A stretch of DNA of 64,000 nt from Thiocapsa sp. (GTDB lineage: Bacteria; Pseudomonadota; Gammaproteobacteria; Chromatiales; Chromatiaceae), in the NCBI RefSeq assembly GCF_018399035.1, contig NZ_CP073760.1:3042001-3106000 (forward strand). The letters are read 5' to 3'. The translations under genes and the position numbers were made by a program. A model generated the notes under the pieces. It did no database searches, was not told the origin of the DNA, and worked only from the letters and a program-made list of their open reading frames with translations. Shown in pieces: positions 29,870 through 43,290 of the stretch (positions are counted from its first letter, which is position 1; every line of letters starts with the position of its first letter).

Positions 29870-30777
29870 GTCTTCTCGTCCAAACACTGCCTCAACGACA
29901 GACGCCAATCCGGCATCGACAACCCGAAGGTCTCTTGAAAGAGGCTGTTGTCCAAGACCGAGTAGAGCGGGCGGCGCGCCGGCGCCGGATATTCGGACGA
30001 GGGAATCGGGATCAGATTCGCGTCCAGGCCGGCGTCTTCCAGGATCGCGCTCGCGAACCCGAACCAGCTGACCTGACCCGAGCCGGTCAGATGATAGAGC
30101 CCGCCGACCTTCTTCAGATCCAGCTCGCCGCGCAAAACCCTGTAGAGCACCAAGGCCGTCGCCGAGGCCAACATGCGACTCCAGGTCGGCGAGCCGATCT
30201 GATCGTCGACGATGCGCAGCTCGTCGCGCTCTTTGAGCAGACGCAGCATGGTCAGCAGGAAATTGGCGCCGCGGATGCCGTAGACCCAGCTGGTGCGAAA
30301 GATCAGGGCACGGGCGCCGGAGCTCAGCAACGCCTGCTCGCCGCCGAGCTTGGTCTCGCCGTAGACATTGAGCGCACCGGGTGCGTCGTCTTCTCGGTAG
30401 GGCCGATCCAGATTGCCGGAGAACACGAAGTCGGTCGAGTAATGGATGATCGGCGTGCCGCGCCTGGCCAGCATGGCGCCCAGCTCGCCGACCGCATCCG
30501 CATTGATCCGCTGCGCGATGGCGCGATCGGTCTCGGCCTTGTCCACGGCGGTGTAGGCGGCGGCATTGACGACCGCATCCGGAGCGGTGTCCTGGACAAG
30601 CCTCGCCAAGGATGCCGGATCCAGCAGATCGATCGTCGGTCCGTACTCCCCTTCGAGGGAGGCCGGAATCACATCGCCGAGTGTCGCGAGTGTGCGCCGC
30701 AACTCCCAACCGACTTGCCCGTTGGCGCCGATCAGAAGGATTCGGGGCCGTTCGGCGGTCGTGCGCTTGGTCATCAT
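29866..30777 (-). CDS. rfbD: dTDP-4-dehydrorhamnose reductase
   Basis: 303 aa from ATG 30777. NADP-binding GANGQVGWELRR at the N terminus, the YxxxK pair in NVYGETKLGGE, and RTSWVYGIRGANFLLTMLRL are typical of RmlD. It makes dTDP-L-rhamnose in the last step of the pathway. The start overlaps the rfbC stop (ATGA). The stop codon is part of repeat copy E5. Confidence 0.95.
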   Translation of the reverse strand: MMTKRTTAERPRILLIGANGQVGWELRRTLATLGDVIPASLEGEYGPTIDLLDPASLARLVQDTAPDAVVNAAAYTAVDKAETDRAIAQRINADAVGELGAMLARRGTPIIHYSTDFVFSGNLDRPYREDDAPGALNVYGETKLGGEQALLSSGARALIFRTSWVYGIRGANFLLTMLRLLKERDELRIVDDQIGSPTWSRMLASATALVLYRVLRGELDLKKVGGLYHLTGSGQVSWFGFASAILEDAGLDANLIPIPSSEYPAPARRPLYSVLDNSLFQETFGLSMPDWRLSLRQCLDEKT

Positions 30778-31336
30778 AGGCTGGCCTCGTAATCGGGAAG
30801 GCGTTCGGGTGAGATCTCGCTCAGACAGGCCGCGGCCGAATCCTTGGCAGAGAGCTCGGGCGTCCCCTCGAACGGCCAGTCGATGCCGATCTCGGGGTCG
30901 TCCCAACGTAGACTGAGCTCGGTCTCGGGGCTGTAATAGTCCGTGTTTTTGTAGATGAAGAGGGCCGAGTCGCCGGTGACCAGGAAGCCGTGGGCGAACC
31001 CCGGCGGGATCCAGAACTGGCGTCGGTTCTCTCCCGACAGGGTCGCACCGACCCAGCGCCCGAAGGTCGGCGAGCCGCGACGGATATCGACCGCGACGTC
31101 GAACACCTCGCCGTCCATCACCTGCACCAACTTGCCCTGTGCGTGCGGATGCTGGACATGCAGGCCCCGCAGGACACCCCGCCCCGAGTAGGACAGGTTG
31201 TCTTGGACAAAGGGCGCAGGGATCCCGAGCTCGGCGTAGCGATTGGTCCGGTAGGTCTCCATGAAGAAGCCCCGCTCGTCGCCGAAGACCTTGGGTTCGA
31301 GGATCAGGACACCCGGGATTGCCGTTTCGATGACCT

Positions 31337-31340
<4 letters not shown>
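30774..31340 (-). CDS. rfbC: dTDP-4-dehydrorhamnose 3,5-epimerase
   Basis: 188 aa, the usual RmlC cupin length. Catalytic His in [18 protein letters not shown] and the Asp in the strand [18 protein letters not shown] are visible, as is [12 protein letters not shown]. It epimerises dTDP-4-keto-6-deoxyglucose at C3 and C5. It overlaps rfbA by 4 bases upstream and rfbD by 4 downstream. Confidence 0.96.
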
Positions 31341-32214
<874 letters not shown>

Positions 32215-32218
<4 letters not shown>

Positions 32219-33294
32219 GATCCGATCCCTCCACCGGCGGCACCGAGACGCTCGCCGAGATAGCTCCCGTCGGTGACCCGCCGACACCAGTCCGGATGGT
32301 CCAGATACCAGTCGACCGTCAAGCGCATGCCGGACTCGAAGGTCTCCGCCGGCTCCCACCCAAGCTCGCGCTTGAGCTTGCCGGCATCGATGGCGTAGCG
32401 CCGATCGTGTCCGGGACGGTCTTTGACGAAGGTCTTCAGACCGGTGTGCGGCCGATAGGGCGAAGCGGGCAGGCGCTCGTCGAGCAGGGCACAGAGCGTC
32501 TCGACGACCTCGAGATTGGTCTTCTCGCTGTTGCCGCCGACATTGTAGACCTCGCCCGGTCTGCCGGCCTCGAGCACGCGCAGGATCGCCCGGCAATGAT
32601 CGATGACGTACAGCCAGTCGCGGACGTTCCCGCCGTCGCCGTAGATGGGCAAGGACTCGCCGCGCTGCGCCTTCAGGATCATCAGCGGGATCAACTTCTC
32701 CGGGAACTGGTAAGGCCCGTAATTGTTCGAGCAGTTGGTCGTCAGCACCGGCAAGCCGTAGGTGTGAAACCAGGCGCGCACAAGATGGTCCGATGCGGCC
32801 TTGGACGCCGAGTAGGGCGAGTTGGGCGCGTACGGGGTCGACTCCGTGAAGAGACCCGTCGGCCCGAGCGAGCCGTAGACCTCGTCGGTCGAGACATGCA
32901 GGAAGCGAAAGGCGTCCTTGGCCGCGCCTTTACGCTTCGCCCAATGCGCACGGGCGCAGTCCAGCAGATTGAAGGTACCGACCACGTTGGTCTGGACGAA
33001 CTGGGCCGGGCCGTCGATCGAGCGATCGACATGGCTCTCGGCCGCAAAGTTCACGACCGCATCGACCTCGTACTCGGCAAGGAGTCGGGCCACCAGCGCA
33101 GGATCGGCGATGTCGCCCTGCACGAAGACATGACGCGGGTTGTCCTTCAGATCGGCAAGGGTGTCCAGATTGCCGGCGTAGGTCAGGGAATCGAGGTTGA
33201 CCACCCGCGCATCGGTCGTCTCGAGGATGTGGTGGACGAAGTTGCCGCCGATAAATCCGGCCCCGCCGGTGACGAGAAGGGTCAGCACACGCAA
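32215..33294 (-). CDS. rfbB: dTDP-glucose 4,6-dehydratase
   Basis: 359 aa. N-terminal NAD-binding [12 protein letters not shown], catalytic [12 protein letters not shown] (Thr-Asp-Glu) and the Tyr-x3-Lys pair in [13 protein letters not shown] are complete. It is the first gene of the four-gene operon rfbBACD, in which every pair overlaps by 4 bases. dTDP-rhamnose goes into lipopolysaccharide O chains or exopolysaccharide. The promoter must lie near repeat copy E6, 28 bases upstream of its ATG. Confidence 0.96.
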
Positions 33295-33321
33295 TGCTCC
33301 TTGACGCTGATGGTGGAACGC

Positions 33322-33408
33322 TTAAACCGCGCCCAGCGCGGTAGGCGATGTTTTTGGATGGGATCGGCCCCGGCAGACTTGACGACCGTTGGAGTCGGCG
33401 CGGTTTAA
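33322..33408. repeat. TTAAACCGCG-ended element, copy E6 (87 bp)
   Basis: Begins TTAAACCGCGCCCAGCGCGG, ends GGCGCGGTTTAA; interior TTTTTGGATGGGATCGGCCC places it with E5, E7 and E8 (inverse orientation to E5 and E8). It lies between the rfbB start and the ssb stop, and supplies that stop (33405-33407, complement). Confidence 0.85.
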
Positions 33409-33947
33409 AACGGGATATCGTCGTCGAAATCCGCCGCGCCTTGGCTGCTGCCTCCGGGGCTGCTGCCTCCAGGGCTGCTGCCTCCAGGGCTGCTGCCTCC
33501 GGATGACGGCGCCGGACTCGAGGATTGCGGCCGCCCGCCGCCGCGCGATTGATAGGCGGGCGCGTCATCGAAAGGCACCGATGATCCGACACCACCACCG
33601 CCGGAACGGCTGTCGAGCATCTGCATCGTCCCGTTCATGTCGACCACCACCTCGGTCGTGTAGCGATCTTGTCCGTCCTGGCCCTGCCATTTTTTAGTGC
33701 GCAGCTTGCCTTCGACGTAGATCTTCGAGCCCTTGTGCACATACTGCTTGACGATCTCGGCGACCTTGCCGAAGAAGACGACGTTGTGCCATTCGGTGCG
33801 CTCCTGCCGCTCGCCGGTGTTCCGGTCCTTCCAGGTCTCACTCGTTGCGATGCGGACATTCGCCACCGCATCACCGCTCGGCATGTAACGCACCTCCGGA
33901 TCAGCCCCGAGGTTGCCGATGAGAATCACCTTGTTGACGCCTGCCAT
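33405..33947 (-). CDS. ssb: Single-stranded DNA-binding protein
   Basis: 180 aa. The OB fold occupies the first 110 residues ([38 protein letters not shown]). The linker is low complexity and the end is the acidic partner-binding tip DFDDDIPF. Within the linker four GGSSP-type units are encoded by a 15-bp tandem repeat. It coats single-stranded DNA in replication and repair. It stands in the common gammaproteobacterial order uvrA, MFS transporter, ssb. Confidence 0.97.
   Translation of the reverse strand: MAGVNKVILIGNLGADPEVRYMPSGDAVANVRIATSETWKDRNTGERQERTEWHNVVFFGKVAEIVKQYVHKGSKIYVEGKLRTKKWQGQDGQDRYTTEVVVDMNGTMQMLDSRSGGGGVGSSVPFDDAPAYQSRGGGRPQSSSPAPSSGGSSPGGSSPGGSSPGGSSQGAADFDDDIPF
33443..33502. 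repeat. 15-bp tandem repeat inside ssb (4 copies)
   Basis: Unit GGCTGCTGCCTCCRG, four head-to-tail copies differing by single bases; it encodes GSSPG units of the flexible linker. In-frame copy-number change would alter linker length without harming the protein. Confidence 0.8.
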
Positions 33948-34025
33948 GCAGCCCTCCCGCTCCGCGCCGAACGCGGGCGATTGTTGTCCAGCCTAAAAAT
34001 ACGCGGCCGACCTCGGCATTCCGCC

Positions 34026-35408
34026 TCAGGCCCTAGCCGAAAATGTCTGCAATGTTGCCCAATCCAGTCGGCCACTGTCCACCTTCAGATAAGCGACACC
34101 CTCATCGAGGGCAACGACGGCATCCTCCACCCCCGGGATGGCCAGCAGACGCGCCTCGAGACCCAGGCCCTCTTCGGCCGGCCGATCGCCGAGCGAAAGG
34201 ACATGCGCCGTCAGATTCGCCGGCATCGCCATCGTCGCGGCCAAGCCGATCCACACCAACGAGGTCGCCGCCCCGACCAGATAGACGGCGTCCGCGCCGA
34301 AGCTCTGATGCGCCAAGCCGCCGAGCAACCCGCCCAGGAAGGCACCTAAGAACTGCGAGCTCGAGAAGACCCCCATCGCGGTTCCCCGCGCGCCGGCACG
34401 CGCGGCCTTCGAGACGAGCGACGGCAGGATGGCCTCCATCAGGTTGAAGACGGTGAACATCACCAGCAGCAGGAACCCGACGACCCAAATGGACTGATTG
34501 AAGAGATAGAAGCCCACCATGGACGCACACATCGCCGTAACCGCACCGAGCAGCACGGCCTTCACCTTGCCGCCGCGCTCCGCCATGATGATGAAGGGGA
34601 CCATGATCACGATGGCGAGCAAGACGACCGGCAGATAGAGCAGCCAGTGATCCACGGGCGCCAAACCGGCCGACTCGATCGACAGCGGCAGCACCACGAA
34701 CATGCTCACCATGGTGAGGTGCAGCAGGAAGATGCCCAGATCCAGACGCAGCAGCGTGGGGTTACCCAGCACGCCCGCGAACTGATCCATCACCGGCTGG
34801 GCCTCGCGATGGACGCCGGAGCGCTCGGGCTCGGGCACGATATAGGCCAGGACCAGCATGCCGACGATCGCCAGAAACGCGGTCAGCCAAAAGATCCCCG
34901 AGATACCGAGCCAGCGCGCCAAAGGGGGGCCGACGACCAGTGCCCCGGCAAAGGAGAGTGCCACGCTGATGCCGATGGCCGCCATGGCCCGCGTGCGCAC
35001 CGAATCGCGGGTCAGATCGGCGGTCAGCGCAATGGTCGCCGCCGCGATGGCGCCGCTGCCCTGGATCACGCGTCCCAGGATGACCAGCTCGATCTGATCG
35101 GCAAGGGCCGCGACCACGCTGCCGATCGCGAACAACACCAGCCCCCCGTAGATGACCGGCTTGCGCCCGATCCGATCCGACAACAGACCGAGCGGGATCT
35201 GAAACAGCGCCTGCGTCAGGCCATAGGCACCGATCGCCAGTCCGACCAACAAGGGGGTGGCGCCGTCCAGGTCGTGTGCATAGAGCGCGAAGACCGGCAG
35301 GACCATAAAGAGGCCCAGCATGCGTGTGGAGAAGATCGCGGCCAGACCGGCCGCGGCGCGCTTCTCCAGCCCGGTGAAGGCGACAAGGGGTTGATAAGAG
35401 CGAGTCAA
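34026..35408 (-). CDS. YajR-like major facilitator transporter
   Basis: 460 aa with twelve hydrophobic segments; motif A is GLLSDRIGRKPVI between helices 2 and 3. After the last helix there is a soluble C-terminal domain of about 65 residues (LEARLLAIPGVEDAVVALDE ... YLKVD), a ferredoxin-like (YAM) domain like that of E. coli YajR. The substrate is unknown. The frame starts at TTG 35408; there is no better ATG before the first helix. It is codirectional with ssb and divergent from uvrA, the usual neighbourhood for this gene. Confidence 0.88.
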   Translation of the reverse strand: MTRSYQPLVAFTGLEKRAAAGLAAIFSTRMLGLFMVLPVFALYAHDLDGATPLLVGLAIGAYGLTQALFQIPLGLLSDRIGRKPVIYGGLVLFAIGSVVAALADQIELVILGRVIQGSGAIAAATIALTADLTRDSVRTRAMAAIGISVALSFAGALVVGPPLARWLGISGIFWLTAFLAIVGMLVLAYIVPEPERSGVHREAQPVMDQFAGVLGNPTLLRLDLGIFLLHLTMVSMFVVLPLSIESAGLAPVDHWLLYLPVVLLAIVIMVPFIIMAERGGKVKAVLLGAVTAMCASMVGFYLFNQSIWVVGFLLLVMFTVFNLMEAILPSLVSKAARAGARGTAMGVFSSSQFLGAFLGGLLGGLAHQSFGADAVYLVGAATSLVWIGLAATMAMPANLTAHVLSLGDRPAEEGLGLEARLLAIPGVEDAVVALDEGVAYLKVDSGRLDWATLQTFSARA

Positions 35409-35510
35409 AGCCGGTGACCTTCTACGTCGATTCGGCGGAAGACGCGAGTATAAGGGCTTGTCGGCGATCGTGCCCGCGATTGACAGGAATCCTCCCGCAG
35501 ACCAGTCTTC

Positions 35511-35597
35511 TTAAACCGCGCCCAGTGCGGTATGCGATGTTTTTGGATGGGATCGGCCCCGGCGGATTTCAGAACCGCTGGAGCCGGCGCGGTTTAA
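35511..35597. repeat. TTAAACCGCG-ended element, copy E7 (87 bp)
   Basis: Begins TTAAACCGCGCCCAGTGCGG and ends GGCGCGGTTTAA, same orientation as E6 and about 87% alike. It lies in the divergent region between the MFS gene and the small ORF at 35622; here no stop codon is involved. Confidence 0.85.
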
Positions 35598-35621
35598 GAC
35601 GGGCTCCGCGGAGAAACGGCG

Positions 35622-35849
35622 ATGACGGCAGAGATCGAAAACCGTGTCCTCGAGCATCTCCGCGCAATCCGCCCGGACCTCGCCGACATCAAACGCGACG
35701 TCACCGCCAACAGTCTCCAGCTCTCCGCGATGGGGCAACAGCTGGCAGGGCTGACGGCAGCGGTCTACGGCAGCAAATCGGATGTCGACGACATCAAACG
35801 CCGCCTGGAACGTTTGGAGCGGCGATTGGAGCTTCACGACGAGCATTGA
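35622..35849 (+). CDS. Small coiled-coil protein (75 aa)
   Basis: ATG 35622 is preceded by GGAGAA at 7 bases. The product is fully helical with heptads (VLEHLRAIRPDLADIKRDVT, DVDDIKRRLERLERRLEL), of the kind often encoded beside toxin-antitoxin or mobile genes. A related but broken ORF with similar repeats of charged heptads lies at 52766-52914. No function is known. Confidence 0.65.
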   Translation: MTAEIENRVLEHLRAIRPDLADIKRDVTANSLQLSAMGQQLAGLTAAVYGSKSDVDDIKRRLERLERRLELHDEH

Positions 35850-36047
35850 GCGTCGCCGGTAGCCGCAGAATGACGCGGCGGCCACACCTGGCGTTGCATC
35901 TTCGCTGACTCCGGGGTCTGCCTTGATCCGCGCCCCGACACCATCCACCGCAGACTGCCGGAACCTCTGCCGCGGGTAGAGACGTTCGAGCGGCCTTTGC
36001 GGAATAATCACGCATTGGCCGCCCACCGCCGCAGGTCTCCCAGCCCC

Positions 36048-38873
<2,826 letters not shown>

Positions 38874-39543
38874 GGGGGACGGATTGTGATTACGGCCATT
38901 GGGCCTCGTAGGGTCGGTAGAATCACCGGTCGGATGTGGCTGGAACAGGTGGCCGGATGGCTTGGAATGCATAGACGAATTGAACCTGCCCCCTTGCGCT
39001 TGCGAAGCCGGTGTCTGCGTTTGCCGATCAATCCGCAACGCCGCACGAGGCGTTGGCGTGCGCATTTCCGAGCGGTGCCTATGCGATACAGGAGATCGCA
39101 GAGCATTTCGGCGTGCACGACTCGACCGTCAGTGACGCGGTGCGCCTCAAGCGAACCGAGGCGGGCTCGACCGCGCCGGAGCCGAGCTACCGGATAGGTG
39201 TTTTCCGGACGCGACGCATCCGCAGTCGCCGAAGCATCTTACACGAATCGCGACATCACTCGAACTGTGCCCCTGTGCCCGGCAGGTCGCGTCAGCATGC
39301 CCTTGTCACGCAGTCTGAGTTTGGCCACCACCTCACCGCGCGCTTCTCGCGACATCGAGCCTGTCAAGCACTAGTTGTATCCGAGCTGACCGCAATCAAG
39401 AAAAGGCGAGTTATCACCATACCGTCATCGCGCCGCCAACGAGCTGCAATCCGGCCATTGCACTATTTGTGCCGCGGCGACGGGGTCTTCATTCGACTCG
39501 TCTCGCAACTCGACATCCTCAACATCTTCACCGCGAGCGAACC
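38874..39543. other. Intergenic stretch with a transposase-like HTH fragment
   Basis: No complete gene. The motif GAATTGAACCTGCCCCCTT at 38977 precedes a plus-strand fragment (about 39045-39150) reading AFPSGAYAIQEIAEHFGVHD then STVSDAVRLKR, a C-terminal helix-turn-helix like that ending some REP-associated or IS200-type transposases. The same combination occurs at 43110-43260. The remaining 350 bases hold the upstream region of the alkaline phosphatase gene. Confidence 0.5.
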
Positions 39544-41307
39544 ATGTACACACGACACCAACATAGGCTTTCGGGACTCCTGTCCCTATCACTCGTTGCC
39601 GGCTTGCAGTTTGCCGGCAGCGCCTCGGCCGCCGAGGTCAAGAACATCATCATCCTGATTCCGGATGGCCAGTCGCAGTCGATTCAGACCCTAGGCCGCT
39701 GGTACCGCGGCGAACCCCTCGCGCTGGATGAGATGGGCGCCGGGACCATGGCCGCCTGGATGGTCAATTCGATCACCACCGACTCCGCGCCGGCGGGGAC
39801 CGCGATGGCGACCGGCTACAAAACGACCGACAAGTTCATCGGCGTCGGCCCGATCGAGGCCAACGCGCTCAGCACCTACAGGCTTCCGGCCGAGGTTCCC
39901 GGGGCCAGCGACGCAGAAAAATGGAATTGGTTCTCTTACCGTCCGCTCGCGACCGTGTTGGAGGGGGCCAAGCGCCAGGGCAAGGCGACGGGGCTGATCT
40001 CGACGTCGCGGGTGACCCACGCGACCCCGGCCGGTTATGCTGCACACGTGGACTCCCGCAGCCTGGAGAATGACATCGCCGAGCAACTGGTGTACCAGAA
40101 TCTCGACGTCGTCTTCGGCGGCGGATGGGACCGCTTGCTTCCCACACCCGACGGCTCCCGCACCGACGGCGAGAACCTCCGGGAAGTGCTCACGGCTCGC
40201 GGCTATCAGTGGGTGCAGACCAAGGCCGAGATGACTGCACTGAAGGGCGGCAAGGCGTGGGGGCTGTTCGCCAAGTCGGCGATGATGCCGGACATCGATC
40301 GCCAATACTCGTGTGAGCAAGCTGACGAACAGGCTTGCAATGAGCCGACGCTGGCCGAAATGACCGGGAAGGCGATCGAGCTGCTCTCGAAGAATGAGAA
40401 CGGCTTCATCCTGACGGTCGAAGGCAGCCAGATCGACTGGGCCGGCCACGCCAACGATCCGGCATACATGCTGCATGACTTTCTGGCCTTCGACGATGCG
40501 GTCAGGGTGGCGCTCGAGTTCGCCAAGACCAACCCCGGCACCATGCTCCTGGCCGCGCCGGACCATAACACCGGCGGCCTGACTCTCGGGAATCGCTCGG
40601 TGAACTGGACCTATACCGATATCACCGTGGAAGACCTGCTCGATCCCGTCAAAGGCATGCAGACCACGGCGCAGCTCATTGCCGGTACGCTCCCGGAAGG
40701 AAGGGATCCAACGCCCGCGGAGCTCCAAGCCGCCGTCCTCCAGTACTGGGGCATCACGCTGAGCGAGGAGGATGCCCAGGAGATCATTGCCTATGAGAAG
40801 GATCCGGACGTCAACGGGTATGGCTATTCCATCCCCAAGATCGTCAGTGAGCGACATACGGTCCTGGGTTGGACGAGCCACGGGCACTCCGGCGAGGATC
40901 TCCCCTTCTGGAGCTTCGGCACCAACGCTCCGGTCGGACACATCGACAACACGGACTTCGCCTGGTTCGCGGCAGAGGCGTTCGGTCTGAATCTGGATCT
41001 AAGCGACCCGAACGGACTCAACCAGAAGCTGTTCGTCGACCTGAAAAGCGCAGTCAAGCGCCCCATGAGCACGGACCTGACCAATCCGAACAACCCCGTC
41101 CTGACGATCGGGCAGCATGAGCGCTTCCACCTGCACGCCAACAAGGACTACGTGCTTTTGAAGCGCCCCAATGGAACCACGCTGACGTGCCTGCTCGACG
41201 GCGTCGTTGTCTACGCGCCGAAGGCGGACGACGGCAACGGCCGCTGGTTCGCCCCGGCGAAGGCGATCGAGGTCATCCGCAATCCGCTGGCACACTGCTC
41301 TCGCTGA
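39544..41307 (+). CDS. phoA: Alkaline phosphatase, secreted
   Basis: 587 aa from ATG 39544. A signal peptide ends at about ...GSASA-AEV (residue 30). The alkaline phosphatase fold is shown by the first metal site IILIPDGQS, the catalytic Ser in TTDSAPAGTAMATG, EGSQIDWAGHAND (metal ligands Glu, Asp, His), APDHNTGG and WTSHGHSGEDLP. It releases phosphate from periplasmic or external monoesters and is normally phosphate-regulated; no clear Pho box was recognised. It is a larger, divergent member compared with the 471-aa E. coli enzyme. The ORF from 39469 adds an implausible N-terminal tail. Confidence 0.9.
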   Translation: MYTRHQHRLSGLLSLSLVAGLQFAGSASAAEVKNIIILIPDGQSQSIQTLGRWYRGEPLALDEMGAGTMAAWMVNSITTDSAPAGTAMATGYKTTDKFIGVGPIEANALSTYRLPAEVPGASDAEKWNWFSYRPLATVLEGAKRQGKATGLISTSRVTHATPAGYAAHVDSRSLENDIAEQLVYQNLDVVFGGGWDRLLPTPDGSRTDGENLREVLTARGYQWVQTKAEMTALKGGKAWGLFAKSAMMPDIDRQYSCEQADEQACNEPTLAEMTGKAIELLSKNENGFILTVEGSQIDWAGHANDPAYMLHDFLAFDDAVRVALEFAKTNPGTMLLAAPDHNTGGLTLGNRSVNWTYTDITVEDLLDPVKGMQTTAQLIAGTLPEGRDPTPAELQAAVLQYWGITLSEEDAQEIIAYEKDPDVNGYGYSIPKIVSERHTVLGWTSHGHSGEDLPFWSFGTNAPVGHIDNTDFAWFAAEAFGLNLDLSDPNGLNQKLFVDLKSAVKRPMSTDLTNPNNPVLTIGQHERFHLHANKDYVLLKRPNGTTLTCLLDGVVVYAPKADDGNGRWFAPAKAIEVIRNPLAHCSR

Positions 41308-41565
41308 TGGGCCCGCTTGGCGGGAGGACTGCGAAGCGGGACGCCCGACGACTCAGGTGAAGCTGTTGTCGCCTAGCCCACGCTCAGCGCCGCCCGCCGA
41401 GCCGGCACGCACCACCCTCACAAGGGATTGACCACGCCTGACAGGGATGTCTCAACCGCGGCGCCCGATGGGCGAGCCCGGTTCGAAATCCGACGGAGAC
41501 GCGACTGCCATCAACGTCCGCTGAGACCTCGCTTGTAAGGCCGGCCACCCGAAACATCAGTAACT

Positions 41566-41620
41566 CGTGACACCCGCTCTGCGGTGTCACGCATGACCCG
41601 TGGCGCTCTGCGCCACGTGC
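41566..41620. repeat. Pair of hairpins
   Basis: CGTGACACC and GGTGTCACG around a short loop, then GTGGCGC and GCGCCAC around TCT. Both have a CTCTGC-like loop region. They resemble paired REP palindromes; no poly-T follows, so they are not classical terminators. Confidence 0.5.
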
Positions 41621-41745
41621 CGCGATGGCCGGAGTTACGAGCAAGGCATCCGCTGAGTCCCGCGTCGCAACTGGCGCCGCTCTTCGTCCGAGTGGCAGCA
41701 TTGGCGGCGGAACTGGGCCTGCGTGCCAGGACGGGAAGGTGCGGC

Positions 41746-41927
41746 GGGGGGCAGGGTCAGGTCTTGTTTTCCAGCATTCTCGGGCTAGCTGTCCAAAGGG
41801 TTCCCAGTCCATAACCCCACCGAGCAGATCCGACAAGGGGGGCAGGGTCAGGTCTTGTTTTCCAGCATTCTCGGGCTAGCTGTCCAAAGGGTTCCCAGTC
41901 CATAACCCCACCGAGCAGATCCGACAA
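41746..41927. repeat. Perfect 91-bp tandem duplication
   Basis: Two identical copies, 41746-41836 and 41837-41927, each from GGGGGGCAGGGTCAGG to GATCCGACAA. The unit carries GGGTCAGGTCTTG, whose complement CAAGACCTGACCC is a common REP-type motif. Confidence 0.9.
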
Positions 41928-42263
41928 TGGTCGGTCGGCGCAGGTGGCCCGGTACGTCCGGCCGACTGCGCAAAGAGCTGGCCGACACAGATCAGCTCGA
42001 TCTGCCGATATAGCCCTGAAACCGTGGTCTGTCCCTGTTATTCCCCCCGGCATTCCCCTCAAGAAACAGCGTTGAGCATCGCTTCCGCATCCTGGATTAC
42101 GGCCAGGACCGGCTGTTTTTGCGACGGTTTTTGGTTAAGTTAGTGCCATTCGGCTCTGACCTCTGTTCAGGCCGAGCTGGGAGGCGTGGTCACGTGGCGC
42201 ATGAGAATTCTGTTACGGCGAAAGCACGACGACGGTGTCAACAGCCCCTTGCGGTTAGTGGTC

Positions 42264-42836
42264 TCAGCCGGGCAGGAGTCCGGTGTCGAGATAGATCTCG
42301 GCGAGGGGTAACGCGATGTCCAACCCCGGTAGCTCGACCGCGTCGTTCGCCTGCTGCGGTGTCCAGATCTCGCCCTCCTTGCGGTAATGCCGCACGGCGA
42401 CCTCGCTCGAGTCGACCAGTAAGTAATCGGTCAGTGACTCGATGGTTTGGTACTGCATGAACTTGGTGCCCTTGTCGTCCTGGGCCGTGCTGGGCGAGAG
42501 GATCTCGACGATGAGCACCGGGTTCAGCAGTGTTCGCAGGCCGTTGATGCTGATGTAGCGCGGATCGCAGGCGACCGAGACATCGGGATAGAGATAGGGA
42601 CTGCCGGCTTGAACCTTGACGCGCTGATCGCTCGGGAAGGTTCGGCAGTTGGAACCACGCAACCCCGCGCGCAGCTCTGCAGCGACATTGAGGCAGATGA
42701 TGTTGTGCTCCGGCTGGGCGCCGCTCATGCAGAACACATCGCCGTTGCGCCACTCCCAACGCTCGCGCGCAGTCTCCGAGTCCAAGGCGAAATAGTCCTC
42801 AAGGGAGACAAAGCGATCTTTCAGGACGCTGGTCAT
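42264..42836 (-). CDS. Uma2-family (DUF820) putative endonuclease, copy 1
   Basis: 190 aa from ATG 42836 (AGGAG at spacing 7). PD-(D/E)XK-type core features: VKVQAGSPYLYPDVSVACDP (Asp), PVLIVEILSPSTAQDDKGTK (Glu, Lys) and LTDYLLVDSSEVAVRHYRKE. Uma2 proteins are abundant in cyanobacteria and phototrophs; their biological role is unclear. It is flanked by gene-free, repeat-rich DNA and accompanied by a second, different Uma2 gene. Confidence 0.85.
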   Translation of the reverse strand: MTSVLKDRFVSLEDYFALDSETARERWEWRNGDVFCMSGAQPEHNIICLNVAAELRAGLRGSNCRTFPSDQRVKVQAGSPYLYPDVSVACDPRYISINGLRTLLNPVLIVEILSPSTAQDDKGTKFMQYQTIESLTDYLLVDSSEVAVRHYRKEGEIWTPQQANDAVELPGLDIALPLAEIYLDTGLLPG

Positions 42837-43290
42837 CGGCAACTCCTGATCTGTTTTCGCGCCGCATCATTATAGGAGGGCCTCGCGGAACGAGTACAGG
42901 GTAAGATCCTGAATGCTACAGAGGGATCGGCTTGCTGCGGCTGGCCGTCCACGAGCAGCATGCGCGTCTAGTGCAGCATGGCAGATGTGGCGAGAGCATT
43001 CGTTGTCGTCATCGACTATCGATAGACTTCGCGCTCGGAGCTGGCATGGATGCGTTAGTTGCGCGGCACAAGTGGCGGGGTCACCCATGTAACGCAACCG
43101 CCGGTCGGGTCAGAGTGGCAGGGCGAGGTCTCCGAGGACACCCTCGTGACGTCTCACTGCCCGACTGACGGTCATGCGGCTGACGCCGAAATGCTCGGCG
43201 ATGGCCTGCATGCTGTAGGCACCGCTGCGGAACGCCGAGTGAATTGAACCTGACCCCTTAAGCCCCCGCTTCTGCGGCGATCGATGCCCC
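42837..43290. other. Intergenic stretch with a second HTH fragment
   Basis: Minus strand 43110-43245 reads SAFRSGAYSMQAIAEHFGVS then RMTVSRAVRRHEG, ending at a stop at 43110: a C-terminal HTH of the kind seen at 39045. It is cut at the motif GAATTGAACCTGACCCCTTA (43241-43260). Upstream of it nothing of the transposase remains. The rest of the stretch has no credible gene. Confidence 0.5.

Larger units (their letters stand above)
41308..42263. other. Gene-free stretch with hairpins and a tandem duplication
   Basis: No ORF of credible composition. Contents: two adjacent hairpins at 41566-41620, a perfect 91-bp tandem duplication at 41746-41927, the sequence AAACCGTGGTCTGTCCCTG at 42019 and GGGTCAGGTCTTG motifs, which resemble debris that surrounds REP-associated transposases. 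This looks like a site of repeated insertion and loss. Confidence 0.5.

Noticed and set aside
29783..30709. 308-aa ORF overlapping rfbD
   Set aside because: Out-of-frame shadow of rfbD whose end is the translated repeat element; similar peptide ends in unrelated ORFs (32296-33408, 44048-44902) come from the same repeat.
41757..42062. 101-aa ORF in the tandem duplication
   Set aside because: It merely reads the two copies of the 91-bp repeat; no ribosome-binding site.
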